From Planctomycetota bacterium (GTDB lineage: Bacteria > Planctomycetota > Phycisphaerae > UBA1845), in assembly GCA_016200265.1 (NCBI GenBank), contig JACQFE010000045.1, forward strand, positions 1-64,000: a stretch of 64,000 nucleotides of DNA, read 5' to 3'. The notes beneath the pieces are model-generated. The model was not told where the DNA came from and made no database searches. It worked only from the letters and a program-made list of their open reading frames with translations. The number at the start of each line of letters is the position of its first letter. The stretch's first letter is position 1. Positions 1 to 9,934 of this stretch are shown in pieces. The translations under genes and the position numbers were made by a program.

Positions 1-2860
1 TAACAAAGAGCGTTCCACCAGCCAGGGCCGTCTGCCAGTTGATGTAATTCGCCGCACACTGCGTCACGGATATGTCAAAGATCGCATCCGATGGAACGGC
101 ACACGGCGGAACTCCACCGTTCTGGCAATGCTTCGTCGGCGTACCGGCATAGGAGAACTGGTTCTCGAACGCCGAGAAATTCGGCGGCGGGAACTGCGGC
201 AAGTTCGGCGGAGATGGCCGCTGCAACTTGACGCGCTTGATCTGGATGGCAGTCACACCCGATGGGGGAATCTGAAAGGCAATGTATCGATTCTTATCGA
301 TACCCGATGGATCGGGTTGTACTGGAGTAAGTTCCCCCGTACAGAAATGGCCGGCCTCGTTGCAATTCGCGGGGTCGATACAGGGATTGCCGGAGTGCAC
401 ACACCCCTGTGCGGGATTACATGTTTCCGTGCCTGTGCAGAAGAGCCCATCGTCGCAATTCAGGGGTGTGCCTGCTTGGCAATGTTCAGCGTTGCAAATT
501 TCCGTGCCGTTGCAGGGATTGCCGTCGTCACACTGCGAATTAAGAGTGCAGGCAACGTCCAGATTCAGTGAGAATGCTTCGATGATGTTGACCGTCCCGT
601 TATCGCCGCCATCGACAACGTAAAGATCATTGATCGTTTCGCAGCCCAAGACCGTTGAAAGATTGTCGAGGTCCAGAAAAATCACATTGGTCGCATTGGC
701 ACCCGGAACATCGAGCGTGTCGATATCCTCACCCTGCAAACCGCCGCTGAAACTCAAGAAAACGAATTCACCTGGTACGACCGCCGCCCCGGCGCTGACC
801 CGCCCTACTCGCACGACTAGGCCGAAGTCGTCGCTGTCCCCGCTTTCCAGTCCCACGGATGTCACGTTCGTGTCAAGCATGGCGAGTTCGAACGTCCGCG
901 CCGTGGTGACGTTGGACAGTCCGCTGCGCAAGTCCGCAACGTTTCCAATCTCGTCCGCGAAGAAGATGGTTTCGGTCGCGGCGAATGTGCCGTTGTGTGT
1001 GCTTGTTTCGGGGATCGGGACGTGCACCGCCTTGATGGCTGTTTGCGCACTATTAATACTCGCTGAATACGTCGGGCTGCCGCTGCGGACCTTCGCGGAA
1101 TCGATCACGGTCTGAGCCAAGTCCTTGTGCCCCGCCGGTCCGGCGGCGTTGATGTAAGCTGATTGCGAGGACGGAAAGGACAATTGGAGGGGATTGACGG
1201 TCGCGTAATCTTCCAGATTGGTTGAAGAATTGAGAAGCAATGCTCCGTGGTTCAAGGAATCGCGAGCCTTCGTTCCCCAGTTGTTGTTGAGGAAGCCGGC
1301 AAGACTGGTCGACGCAAACTCATTGAGAATGCTCGGGGAGGCCCCCAGGCCCTCGACTCCAATGAAGATCGTGGCCTGCAACGGATTGGGTGGAACCAAT
1401 TCATCAATTCCCGTCGTCGGATTGAGCACTGTCACGGTAGCCACGGAACTTTGATTCGGGTTGATGACCGGCGGATCTCCGGCGTTCATATTCGTTGCAG
1501 TGAACGAGAGAGCGGAAGTGGCGGTGGCGCCGTCTGCGACGCCCGCGGGGACAGTGACGGCGATTTGCGGGAGGGCTTCGGTCTGGCCGAGCACTCCCAG
1601 CGCATTGGCGTCCGACGCAAACGTCGCGACGGCGGGATTGCTTGAAGCACCGACGGCGATGCTTATGTTGATTGGGTAATTTCCGCCGACGTTGGCGGAA
1701 ATCATTCCGGGTCGTCCCGTGGAGTTGGCAAGCACATGGAAGGTATGCCGAGAGCTTTGCGCGGCGCTGAACACTGGCGGCTGGGTGGTGAATGAGACCG
1801 TACCCGGTGTGGGATAAAACGGTCCATCGTTGAAAATCAGTCGATAACGCGTCTTGGCATCCGTGGCTGGGTTTTCATTTCCGACAATTGCGTCCTCGGT
1901 GGTGCGCAGTTCATCAATGAATCTCCGCGCATATCCTCGTCCGGGAGCTTTCGCAATCTGCGCGACCCAAAGGCTGAATGCGCCACCCGATGGAAGAACG
2001 TCCTCAAGGTCGATATTCAGTCCCGTGGGGGCAACATACGGCTGATCGCTCACGCGGAATTTCGGATCGTCATTCCCGGCGATCCCATCGAGCAGGCACC
2101 CAATGCCGAGATTGGCGCCGGACGGCAGATCGGCGAATGAAGACCCTAATTCCGGATGCTTTCGATCTTCGAGCTGCACATAGTCCGGGTTGTCGCGGTC
2201 CACGAGCAGATAGACGCTCGACCCGTTGTCCATGACACCATTCATGTATTCGGGTCGGCTTGTAATCAGGTCAATCAGAGACTCGGCAACCGGCACGGGG
2301 AAGTTCGTCGTACCACCGAATTCGGCGCCGTTCATGGCGATGAACAGTGCACCGGGCGGCGACGTAGTGATTCCTCCGTTGATCAGCCCGACGCGACTCG
2401 ACGGCGTTCCAGCCAGTGCCGTTGGGGGAACGGCCGTATTGTAATCCACCCACCCAAGAATAATCACGCCGCTCGATGGTCTGGCAAGGGCGCCGGGAGT
2501 GATGCCATTGCCCGGATCCAGGTCGAAGGCCGGCAAATCAAATCGCTGGTTTACGGATCCTCGCTGCGAGTTGCCCGAGTTGCCCTGAATTTCATAGTAA
2601 GTCATCCGCAAGGCGTCCTTGTTCAGCGAAGGATTAAGGCTGGACAAGGGGGGAAGGTAAATCTCGATGTATTCTTGAAATTGACTTCCCGGATCACGAC
2701 CCACCGGACCGTCATTGGTGCCAAGGGGGTCGCTGTACACCTCGGCGATGATCGGATGATCGGGTATTTGCGACCAGGCGATCTGCAAATTTGCAAGTGA
2801 TCCCCAGATTGCAAAACTTATGCTAAGAATGCGCCCGCACCGTATCTTGATTCGGCTCAT
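1..2860 (-). CDS. Large secreted protein with Cys-rich repeats (C-terminus cut by window edge)
   Basis: The minus-strand frame stays open from an ATG at 2860 to the left edge, about 953 codons without a stop. A GGGGAAAG ribosome site lies just upstream of the ATG. The protein begins MSRIKIRCGRILSISF and has a Sec-type signal peptide ending near AWSQ. The middle is low in charge and rich in Gly, Ser, Thr and Asn, as in beta-sandwich extracellular proteins. Around residues 790-850 there is a Cys-rich stretch (CDDGNPCNG, CDDGLFCTG) of the kind common in planctomycete secreted proteins. The middle region (ADFNRMADE is not part of it) matches no enzyme family I recognise. It is probably a cell-surface or extracellular structural protein; the missing C-terminus may carry a dockerin or sorting tail. 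The reading frame is certain; the function is unknown. Confidence 0.85.
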   Translation of the reverse strand, partial: MSRIKIRCGRILSISFAIWGSLANLQIAWSQIPDHPIIAEVYSDPLGTNDGPVGRDPGSQFQEYIEIYLPPLSSLNPSLNKDALRMTYYEIQGNSGNSQRGSVNQRFDLPAFDLDPGNGITPGALARPSSGVIILGWVDYNTAVPPTALAGTPSSRVGLINGGITTSPPGALFIAMNGAEFGGTTNFPVPVAESLIDLITSRPEYMNGVMDNGSSVYLLVDRDNPDYVQLEDRKHPELGSSFADLPSGANLGIGCLLDGIAGNDDPKFRVSDQPYVAPTGLNIDLEDVLPSGGAFSLWVAQIAKAPGRGYARRFIDELRTTEDAIVGNENPATDAKTRYRLIFNDGPFYPTPGTVSFTTQPPVFSAAQSSRHTFHVLANSTGRPGMISANVGGNYPINISIAVGASSNPAVATFASDANALGVLGQTEALPQIAVTVPAGVADGATATSALSFTATNMNAGDPPVINPNQSSVATVTVLNPTTGIDELVPPNPLQATIFIGVEGLGASPSILNEFASTSLAGFLNNNWGTKARDSLNHGALLLNSSTNLEDYATVNPLQLSFPSSQSAYINAAGPAGHKDLAQTVIDSAKVRSGSPTYSASINSAQTAIKAVHVPIPETSTHNGTFAATETIFFADEIGNVADLRSGLSNVTTARTFELAMLDTNVTSVGLESGDSDDFGLVVRVGRVSAGAAVVPGEFVFLSFSGGLQGEDIDTLDVPGANATNVIFLDLDNLSTVLGCETINDLYVVDGGDNGTVNIIEAFSLNLDVACTLNSQCDDGNPCNGTEICNAEHCQAGTPLNCDDGLFCTGTETCNPAQGCVHSGNPCIDPANCNEAGHFCTGELTPVQPDPSGIDKNRYIAFQIPPSGVTAIQIKRVKLQRPSPPNLPQFPPPNFSAFENQFSYAGTPTKHCQNGGVPPCAVPSDAIFDISVTQCAANYINWQTALAGGTLFV

Positions 2861-3044
2861 TTCTTTCCCCAAAGCCCTAGAGTACCTGATGCCGACGCAA
2901 TCATCGCGGCAACCATTTATGAAATTGACTGCATCGCCAATCTATGCGCGAATTTTGGAACAGCACGTCTCGAATGTACCCCGCGCACTCCACTGGAATC
3001 CCGCCGCTTCGAACCCAGCGCCTTTGCCAAACTGATTCTATCGC

Positions 3045-3929
3045 TCATGGTGGGCGTTCATCTTCTCCGGACCCAGAGAACATCTTGTTCGTTGCGTTTC
3101 TTCCGGTATCCGGTATGTGCCCATCGGATTGAACGTCGTATCCGAGGTCCCTGAGGCTATAGGCCTGGGCGTGTCCGTCCACGAAGACCGCGTTCACTTT
3201 GTCGTGGTGGCGTGCGTCCGCCGCGCTTCGCTTGGAGCGAGGCCCTCCCGCACGACTGGACTTGGCTTCGAGCTTCGGAGGATCGATGAGCCATCCGTAG
3301 TTACCCCGACGGTGCTCGTCTCGCGTTGCATTCTCATAGGGCAGGCGTTCGCGTGTTGGAAACGCCGCGGCGCTGCCCATGGAATCGGCAATGACCAGCG
3401 TGCCCGCCGACTTCTTGATTTTCGACAACATGGTCATTTTTCGGGAGCCGTCTTGTCCCTTCTCTTTTCGCTGACTTCCAAGGAACTGATAATTGTAGCC
3501 GTATGAGGCATTTCGCTCGTCCGTCCACTCGGAGGCCGATGGACACACGTACACCGGGCTGTCGTAGTTCTGTCGATCGCGGTCCGTGCGCGGCTTTATG
3601 AACGCCGGCACACCCACTTGTTTTTGGAGCAACGCCGGCCAACGCGGACGGTACTTCAATCCTGTCGAAGTCGAGTATTGATTGGCGGTGTTGCTGAACC
3701 CTCCGGATTGAAAAAATGGCATTCTCGCGGGAACCACAACATCCCCGTTCTCGTCGGAATACATTCTCCAGCCTTGTCCAAGTGTGTGGAGATTTGTCAT
3801 GCACTGCAGGGCTCGACTTTGCTGTCGAGCGTGACCCATTGAAGGTACGGCAATGGCAACCAGAAGCCCAATGATGGCTACGATCACCATAATTTCAATC
3901 AGAGTAAGTCCACGATTTGTTCGCGACAT
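3045..3929 (-). CDS. Type II secretion-type pseudopilin with H-X9-DG motif
   Basis: The N-terminus MSRTNRGLTLIEIMVIVAI is a class III signal: a short basic leader, a cleavage site before the hydrophobic helix, and the conserved Glu at +5. Near the C-terminus, HHDKVNAVFVDGHA fits the H-X9-DG signature of the large planctomycete pseudopilin-like family. About 294 aa is typical for that family. The ATG at 3929 is preferred over one 17 codons upstream because it follows a GGGGGACGGGAG ribosome site and starts exactly at the prepilin leader. These proteins are processed by a prepilin peptidase and inserted in the inner membrane; their individual roles are mostly unknown. Confidence 0.88.
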   Translation of the reverse strand: MSRTNRGLTLIEIMVIVAIIGLLVAIAVPSMGHARQQSRALQCMTNLHTLGQGWRMYSDENGDVVVPARMPFFQSGGFSNTANQYSTSTGLKYRPRWPALLQKQVGVPAFIKPRTDRDRQNYDSPVYVCPSASEWTDERNASYGYNYQFLGSQRKEKGQDGSRKMTMLSKIKKSAGTLVIADSMGSAAAFPTRERLPYENATRDEHRRGNYGWLIDPPKLEAKSSRAGGPRSKRSAADARHHDKVNAVFVDGHAQAYSLRDLGYDVQSDGHIPDTGRNATNKMFSGSGEDERPP

Positions 3930-3994
3930 CTCCCGTCCCCCAATCGGCGCCCTGATGCTCCGCTGGAATTTGGCGCCCATCTTAAACCCCTACC

Positions 3995-5785
3995 CTAAGC
4001 TGCGGTTTCCACGCGCGACGCTCTGTCTGCGGCTCGTTCCGACCTGTTCTTCTTTTTCCGTAATTGACTCGAATTTCGTTTACGTCGCGGCTCGTCGGCC
4101 ACCAAGGGGATTTCAATCACTTGCTCCGCTGCGGCGGCCAACCGAGAATCATTGGATGCCGCGATCACCATGTGAGTCGCTGCATACTCGCGGAGCCAGG
4201 AGAAGAATGAGTCAACAACTTCTGGCTTCAACCCAACCGTCGGATCGTCGATCAACAGCGCGGCCGGTCCATCGAGAATTGCGAAAAAAATCGCCACGCG
4301 CAATTGGGCATCGCGAGTCCATCCGCCGTGCTTTCGGTCGCTCTTTCCCGCTCGAAGGCGTTCCGAGCGTCGCAACACGTCGTCAAAGGAGATGGCGCCG
4401 GAAATTTGATGCGTGGAATCCCAGATTTTTCGCGCGACAGCAAGACGCTCCGGATTGGGATCCAGCGCCGGTGAAAGGGCCCCGATTTCAATAATTCGGC
4501 GACCGTTATCGACCCATCCGATGACACGCCGCAAGTCCGCAACCCGAAGCGTTTTGATAAGCTGGCCATCGAGTTGGATTCGACCGCGATGCGGACGCCG
4601 CAATCGCAGGAGAAGCTCCAGCACAACGCTCTTGGCATCGCCGCCGTGATCGGAAACAACCGTTAATCCTGGACCCGTGATTTCCGCGCTTAGTCGCCGA
4701 AGCACCCAGCGACGTCCCGGTTTGCGGTAGCTAACGCGATGCAGTTGAACATGTCGGCCCGGACCGGAATAAGGCACGTACTGCACCCCCGTTCCCGGCT
4801 CCGAAGGTCTCTGAAGAAGCTGGCCGATGCGCTCCACCGCGACTCGCGCTCGCTGGTGCGTAACGTTTGCACCGCTGATTCGATGAATTGGTCCGCGAAG
4901 CAGCAGCATGAGCCAAACCGCGGCAAGCAAATCAAAATGATTGATTTCGCTCATCAGCCAGAGCCGCGTTCCCCACAGTCCCACGCCGCTCAACGCAAGC
5001 GTCGCACACATGACAGAAATAGACTTGGCCCAGGCGTCGAGTCGCGCTCGGCGCACGTTCGCAGTTGCAATGTCGTCAATTAGATTTCGGGCTTGCGCGC
5101 GATCCTGCGATTGCACGCCGACGCTCTTGATCAGCCCCATGCACGCCAATCGGTCATTCAGCAACATGCACAGCCTCGACTGACCGCGCCTCGCTTTTCG
5201 CGTCCAGCCCCGCGACCGCGGGTTGATCCAGGTGATCGCGGGTAGAATCATCAACAGTGGCATCAGCGCCGCTGCAAGAAAGTCGGGATGGATGTAGGTC
5301 ACGGCCGCAGTCACGCCAAGGACCGTAATCACGTCGGCCGGAAACGTAATGACGATTCGTCCAAGCCACGCACGCAGAGCGTTCGAGTCGCCGATGAATC
5401 GAATCAGCACCCTTCCCGCGGGCCGTCGATCGAAGAATCCCTGGGGAAGCGTCTGAAGATGTTCATACATCTGGGATCGAAGGTCCGCCAAGACGCCCTG
5501 GGCCACGTTCTCGCCCCGAACTTCCTGGAGCCAGCGGAATATCGCCTGCATCAGCGCCATCAATGCGAGCGCCACTGCGAAGCCCATGAGAAGTGAGTCT
5601 TGTGACGAAAACCACTCGTACAGCGAGTTCTGTTGCTGCGTCACGCTGTGTACGGCTGTGCGCAGGATGAGCGGCAACGGCACGGCGATGATCTGCGCCG
5701 CCGCGGCCGCGAACAGGGCAATCCCCAAATCCACGCGACGCTTCGACAATGGCCCGCGCAGAATTCTGAAAGGCCCCTTATTCAT
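3995..5785 (-). CDS. ABC-exporter-like protein with degenerate ATPase domain
   Basis: The N-terminal ~310 residues hold about five to six hydrophobic helices laid out like a type I ABC exporter (TM domain motif FFDRRPAGRVLIRFIGD). The C-terminal ~230 residues follow the ABC fold but with eroded catalytic motifs. The P-loop reads SDHGGDAKS and lacks the canonical glycines. The signature is replaced by HGGWTRDAQLR. Walker B reads ALLIDDPTVGL, with Asp where the catalytic Glu belongs. The last ~35 residues are very basic. The start overlaps the end of the upstream NTPase gene by 8 bp, so the two are probably translationally coupled. It may form a heterodimer with another half-transporter or act without ATP hydrolysis. 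The reading frame is intact, so it is not an obvious pseudogene. Confidence 0.8.
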   Translation of the reverse strand: MNKGPFRILRGPLSKRRVDLGIALFAAAAAQIIAVPLPLILRTAVHSVTQQQNSLYEWFSSQDSLLMGFAVALALMALMQAIFRWLQEVRGENVAQGVLADLRSQMYEHLQTLPQGFFDRRPAGRVLIRFIGDSNALRAWLGRIVITFPADVITVLGVTAAVTYIHPDFLAAALMPLLMILPAITWINPRSRGWTRKARRGQSRLCMLLNDRLACMGLIKSVGVQSQDRAQARNLIDDIATANVRRARLDAWAKSISVMCATLALSGVGLWGTRLWLMSEINHFDLLAAVWLMLLLRGPIHRISGANVTHQRARVAVERIGQLLQRPSEPGTGVQYVPYSGPGRHVQLHRVSYRKPGRRWVLRRLSAEITGPGLTVVSDHGGDAKSVVLELLLRLRRPHRGRIQLDGQLIKTLRVADLRRVIGWVDNGRRIIEIGALSPALDPNPERLAVARKIWDSTHQISGAISFDDVLRRSERLRAGKSDRKHGGWTRDAQLRVAIFFAILDGPAALLIDDPTVGLKPEVVDSFFSWLREYAATHMVIAASNDSRLAAAAEQVIEIPLVADEPRRKRNSSQLRKKKNRSERAADRASRVETAA

Positions 5786-6908
5786 TGATGACCATACCCG
5801 AAGGTGGAACGGCAGCGGGAAACGGAAGAATCACGTTTCGACCAGGTGTAGCGCTGGCACCAGTCCACGACCCGCCGAACAGGTTTACCACCGCCGGATC
5901 GCGCAATTCCTCCGGACGGAGGACAGGCAGATCGGTGTGAGCCTGGGCCTCTTGAGCGGCCAATGGACTGCAACCCACCCAGCCCGACACCGCCACCAGA
6001 TTCAAGTCATGGGCGCGGAGTCGAGTTACTCCCATGGCTACTCCCAGACTGTCATTGCATGTGTAAACAACGTAATCGACAAGCCGTTTCTGCCGGAAAA
6101 CTTCCAGAAGCATCATCGTTTCCCGTTGCACGATCCCGTCGGCGATCTCCAGCACGATGTAATCCGGATGCGGTTCGGCAAGTGCGGAACCCAGTGTTGA
6201 GACAATCTCCTCCAGCTCCTCGCGTTCGCACATGGCCGTGGACGCGTGCCCGACATCGGTAAAATCAAGGACTTTGATTGCCCCGGCGTCGTCCATGATC
6301 AACGGATCTTTGACTGAAGCGGTGCCGGTGATCTTTCCGGCGGCGACGCGCGCTCCCGATTTCGTCAAACCATGCACGACCGAATAGGCGGCGGTAGTCT
6401 TGCCGGAATCCATGGAGGAGCCGACGACCAGAACAATCGTAGCCCCCTCAAAAGGCTTCGTCCGCACAGACGGACAATAATCACGCAAATTCAGTCTTCC
6501 ACCCTTGCTATTGTCAACATACCCGAGTGGAGAGAGCGTCGTTGGCGGCAACATGTCCGTGGCCATGCCGATAACCTGCCCACAAACGCCGCCGATGCCC
6601 AGAATGTGACAAGTTTCGTTCTTGGCAGGCAACGTCCCTTCAAATTGTCTGGTGGCGTAGCGATAACCGTAGGCCATCCCGACGAGATCGCCCGGAAAAA
6701 GCGTGGACGCGTTTTTGCTCGGAAGCTCAATTTTCGTGTGCCGTCCGATTTCCAACACCTCGGCAACGATGACGTCATTTCGGCGAGGTGCTTCATCTGT
6801 CACAAGCAGGCGTCCCTTCACGCATCCGAAATCAACAGGCAAATTCGGGACCACGTGGGTACAATATCCCCACTTGATGCGGCGACGATCTGAACCATTC
6901 TCGGACAT
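5778..6908 (-). CDS. P-loop NTPase of unknown function (MobB/dethiobiotin-synthetase-like fold)
   Basis: The N-terminal ~140 residues look like a beta-rich domain. A clear P-loop, VVGSSMDSGKTTAAYS, follows at about residue 158, then a SIMIBI-class-like NTPase core (AAGKITGTASVKDPLIMDDAGA, then YIVLEIADGIVQRET, where Asp could play the Walker B role). The arrangement resembles MobB, dethiobiotin synthetase and DUF1611 proteins, but I cannot assign it to one of them. The ATG at 6908 follows GGAAG. The gene runs into the degenerate ABC exporter with an 8-bp overlap, so this NTPase may supply a nucleotide-dependent step for that partner; this is inference. Confidence 0.75.
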   Translation of the reverse strand: MSENGSDRRRIKWGYCTHVVPNLPVDFGCVKGRLLVTDEAPRRNDVIVAEVLEIGRHTKIELPSKNASTLFPGDLVGMAYGYRYATRQFEGTLPAKNETCHILGIGGVCGQVIGMATDMLPPTTLSPLGYVDNSKGGRLNLRDYCPSVRTKPFEGATIVLVVGSSMDSGKTTAAYSVVHGLTKSGARVAAGKITGTASVKDPLIMDDAGAIKVLDFTDVGHASTAMCEREELEEIVSTLGSALAEPHPDYIVLEIADGIVQRETMMLLEVFRQKRLVDYVVYTCNDSLGVAMGVTRLRAHDLNLVAVSGWVGCSPLAAQEAQAHTDLPVLRPEELRDPAVVNLFGGSWTGASATPGRNVILPFPAAVPPSGMVINE

Positions 6909-7134
6909 AGACTTCCGGGGATTTGCCCCGCCTCCACGTGGTCCGCTTGCGGGATCCTATTGGCCTACTTGGCCCTTCGACGCCACCCGCGACCACGAGC
7001 CACGGGATCGGGCGATTCCCACAATGAACCTGCAACGTCAGGGAATATAATACGCCGGCATCGATGGGTGCAGATTTTTCATTCAGGAAAGAGACCTGCA
7101 ATTTTAGGGACATGCAGGCACAGAACGGAAAAGG

Positions 7135-8643
7135 ATGACTCTAAGCCGTATCGCAACATTTCGAGTTCTCGGACTTGCAGCAGGATTGGCACTGCTGGGT
7201 GCAGCGTCGCTCTGGGGACTGGTTTACCTCCAGCATAACGTGCGACTCGCACAAGATGCGTTTCAGGAGCTTCGATTCGTTCAAAACGCCGTCGGTCATG
7301 CGACGGAAGCAAGACACCGGCTGGAGACGACGGGCCCTGACGATCAATCGGTGCTCGAGGAGATCGAAGCCCGCGATGATCTTCTCAACGCCTTCTTCGA
7401 ATTGCAGCAAATGCAGGACACGGACCCGGATCATGCGCAACTGGATCGCTCTGAAGCGATGCACGCGTTTTCCGATTTGCGTGAGACCTTGAAGCACCTC
7501 GATACATCCAGTGAACCTCGCACCAATGTCCGCAACCTCGAACGAGCCATCGCCGATGTCGAACAAGTCGCGCAACACATGGACACGGTCATTGCCCGTG
7601 CTCAACAGGACGCGAGTGATCAACTCCAGTTCGTGACCGTGATGATCGTGGGACTCGCAGGCTTGCTTCTGATTGCCGCATTGTATCTCACCGTCGCCCA
7701 GCACCGAAGTATCATCGCACCGCTGCGACGACTCCGGGAGAGCACCGCGCGAATGGCGGCCGGCGATTTTCAGCATCGAGTCCACGTGACTTCAAGCCGC
7801 GAGTTCATGGACTTGGCGGCGGACTTTAATCGGATGGCCGATGAACTCGACGGTTTCTATCGCCAGCTCGAAGAAAAAGTCCAACAGAAAAGCCGGGAGC
7901 TGGTTCGATCCGAGCGCCTTGCCAGCGTCGGTTTCCTGGGCGCCGGAGTGGCCCATGAAATCAACAATCCGCTGGGCATCATCGCCGGTCACGCCGAACT
8001 CTTGCTTCGCCAGTTGGACAAGAGCGAGCGGCCGATGGATCGGGCCGCCGCATGCGCCGCACTGCAGATCGTCCGCGATGAAGCGTTCCGTTGCCGGGAC
8101 ATCATCCAAAAACTGATATCGCTCGCGCGACCCGGCGAAACTCCCCGACTTCCGGTCCCGGTGTACCGAGTTGCGAATGATGTCGTCGCGATGGTCGGGT
8201 TCTTGAAACAAAGCAAAGGCAGGCGGATCATCGTTGAAACGACCGACGGGATTGAGTTGTGGGTGGCGGGTAATGAGCCTGAACTCAAACAAGTGCTGTT
8301 GAATCTGGTAGTGAACGGTCTCGAAGCAGTCGATTCCGGCGGCGAAGTGCGACTTGCCGCGAAACAGGAGGATGGGTGGATCAACGTCTCCGTTTCTGAT
8401 AACGGCGTGGGGATGTCGCCGGAAGCCCTCGAACATGCGTTCGAGCCTTTTTTCCGTGGGAGGCGTGGAGGAGAGCGCGGTCTGGGATTGGGTTTGTCCA
8501 TCAGCCATGCGATCATTGAGGCGCACGGCGGCAGGATTACCGCCGAGAGTGCCGGGCTGAACCATGGAAGCCGCTTTACGATCCGCTTGCCCGCTGCGAA
8601 ACGTGAATTGCAAAATGGTCGGAACACCGAACAAACCGCCTGA
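7135..8643 (+). CDS. Membrane sensor histidine kinase (HAMP, NtrB-like)
   Basis: There are two membrane helices (about residues 9-30 and 167-188) flanking a helical periplasmic sensor of ~135 residues. A HAMP domain follows (MAAGDFQHRVHV), then a short coiled coil and a HisKA domain with phosphoacceptor His274 in GAGVAHEINNPLGI. The HATPase domain has an N box (NLVVNGLEAV), DNGVGM and GLGLGLS. The HEINNPL form is typical of NtrB-type kinases. It overlaps the start of the response regulator downstream, which is surely its partner. It is transcribed divergently from the NTPase/ABC pair, with ~225 bp between them. The signal is unknown. Confidence 0.92.
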   Translation: MTLSRIATFRVLGLAAGLALLGAASLWGLVYLQHNVRLAQDAFQELRFVQNAVGHATEARHRLETTGPDDQSVLEEIEARDDLLNAFFELQQMQDTDPDHAQLDRSEAMHAFSDLRETLKHLDTSSEPRTNVRNLERAIADVEQVAQHMDTVIARAQQDASDQLQFVTVMIVGLAGLLLIAALYLTVAQHRSIIAPLRRLRESTARMAAGDFQHRVHVTSSREFMDLAADFNRMADELDGFYRQLEEKVQQKSRELVRSERLASVGFLGAGVAHEINNPLGIIAGHAELLLRQLDKSERPMDRAAACAALQIVRDEAFRCRDIIQKLISLARPGETPRLPVPVYRVANDVVAMVGFLKQSKGRRIIVETTDGIELWVAGNEPELKQVLLNLVVNGLEAVDSGGEVRLAAKQEDGWINVSVSDNGVGMSPEALEHAFEPFFRGRRGGERGLGLGLSISHAIIEAHGGRITAESAGLNHGSRFTIRLPAAKRELQNGRNTEQTA

Positions 8644-9271
8644 AGAAATGCCGGTCCTCGTGATTGAGGATGAGCCCCGTTTGCGGGATGTATTCGTGTC
8701 TGCGGTTCGCGAGCTGGGCCATCCGGCCGTTGCTGTGAGCGACGGCGAATCCGCGATCCGAAAAATGTCGGGCAACCCGTACGAGATCGTTCTGCTCGAC
8801 CTCAACCTTCCCGGCATGGATGGGATGGAAGTTTTTCATGCGATTCGTGACCACTGGCCGAACACCGAGGTCATCGTCGCGACGGGCTATGGAGACCTCG
8901 ACGCGGCGCGGCACGCCATTCGTCTGAACGTCGTGGACTTTCTCACCAAGCCCGTGTCTCTTGGCGAACTCGAACTCGCCCTGCATCGCGCATGGCGCAA
9001 GCGCAACGATTTTCTGGCGAGAATGCACCTGGAAACCGCATCGCAGGACGCGCACGTCGCCCAGATGTCCACTTTGTTGGCCGCTGACGACAGCCCCGTT
9101 CTTGAAGCCCGCTCACTGGAGGAGCTCGAGCGAAAACACATTTTCGCAGCACTGCGGCGAAACAAGGGGAATCGTGAGGCGGCCGCAACCGAGCTCGGAA
9201 TTAGCGTTCGAACCCTTTACAATAAACTTGCACTTTACGAGCGAAGCGGCCTGACGGATTACGATGTGTAA
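8615..9271 (+). CDS. Response regulator with Fis-type HTH (ActR/PrrA-like)
   Basis: The N-terminal receiver domain begins VLVIEDEPRLRDVF and carries the acidic pocket, the phospho-Asp in LLDLNLPGMDG, the conserved Thr (ATGYGD) and Lys (FLTKPVS). The C-terminal ~50 residues form a Fis-like helix-turn-helix (NREAAATELGISVRTLYNKL). There is no AAA+ domain between them, so this is the short two-domain ActR/RegA architecture rather than NtrC. The start is uncertain: ATG at 8615 overlaps the kinase by 29 bp, whereas ATG at 8648 lies just after the kinase stop with a weak GAAGAA. In many bacteria such regulators control redox or respiratory genes, and the respiratory cluster lies next door; a link is only inference. 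Confidence 0.9.
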   Translation: MVGTPNKPPEEMPVLVIEDEPRLRDVFVSAVRELGHPAVAVSDGESAIRKMSGNPYEIVLLDLNLPGMDGMEVFHAIRDHWPNTEVIVATGYGDLDAARHAIRLNVVDFLTKPVSLGELELALHRAWRKRNDFLARMHLETASQDAHVAQMSTLLAADDSPVLEARSLEELERKHIFAALRRNKGNREAAATELGISVRTLYNKLALYERSGLTDYDV

Positions 9272-9934
9272 TGTATGCCTCATCGAATGACGCTACTCCA
9301 GAAACGAATAGGAAATCGCTGAGGGGAACTCGACCACAGGGAAGGGAATTCGAAGGTTCGCAATTCCATTTCTTGCGAAAACAGCGTGAGCGGCTACGCG
9401 CAACCGAGCTTCAATGCCAAGAAAATGGAAGGGACTATGATGGATTCCGCCGTGCCGGGTGGCTGGCTTGGGGCATGCGGGTGTGAGCGCTGATCCGGTT
9501 TTTGCTAGCGTTTCAAACCACGATTTCCATCTGCGGTCGACATCGCAATGTCGCGACCACGGCAAAGCGAACGCACTTCTGCCAGATGTCGCACGTGTAG
9601 TTTGCAACAATAGAACATAGGAGTTGCTATTCAAGGACTTCGATTTCCAAATTCGCTGTGTTGCTCCTTGAGCCGATTGGGGAATTTACAAGTCGCAAAC
9701 ACCGTCAGGCGCAGGGCAATCGCATCTAAATTTCCTGGCCGGGGATCCGCAGTACGTAGTCCTCCTTCAAGCAAGCTTGGAATCGCTTTCCTTTGAGACC
9801 GCCGTTGCAAGCTTGCGCTACCCACATCTTAGATGGTCATCCACTACGGATACGATTGGATCGTGCCGAGGCCTGATCATGTGCGGAGGAAATAGACACC
9901 AGTTGCAATTCGTCCGACTGAAGTTGCGTGTTGC
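9272..9934. other. Intergenic region, no gene seen
   Basis: These 663 bp lie between the convergent response regulator and octaheme cytochrome genes. Short open frames are present but have atypical composition and no recognisable motif. A short palindromic stretch around AAGCTTG appears twice (near 9770 and 9810). I see no clear terminator or RNA gene. Confidence 0.5.

Noticed and set aside
128-571. Plus-strand frames at the left edge
   Set aside because: The minus-strand frame here continues a 2.8-kb secreted-protein gene with Cys-rich repeats; the plus frames are its shadows.
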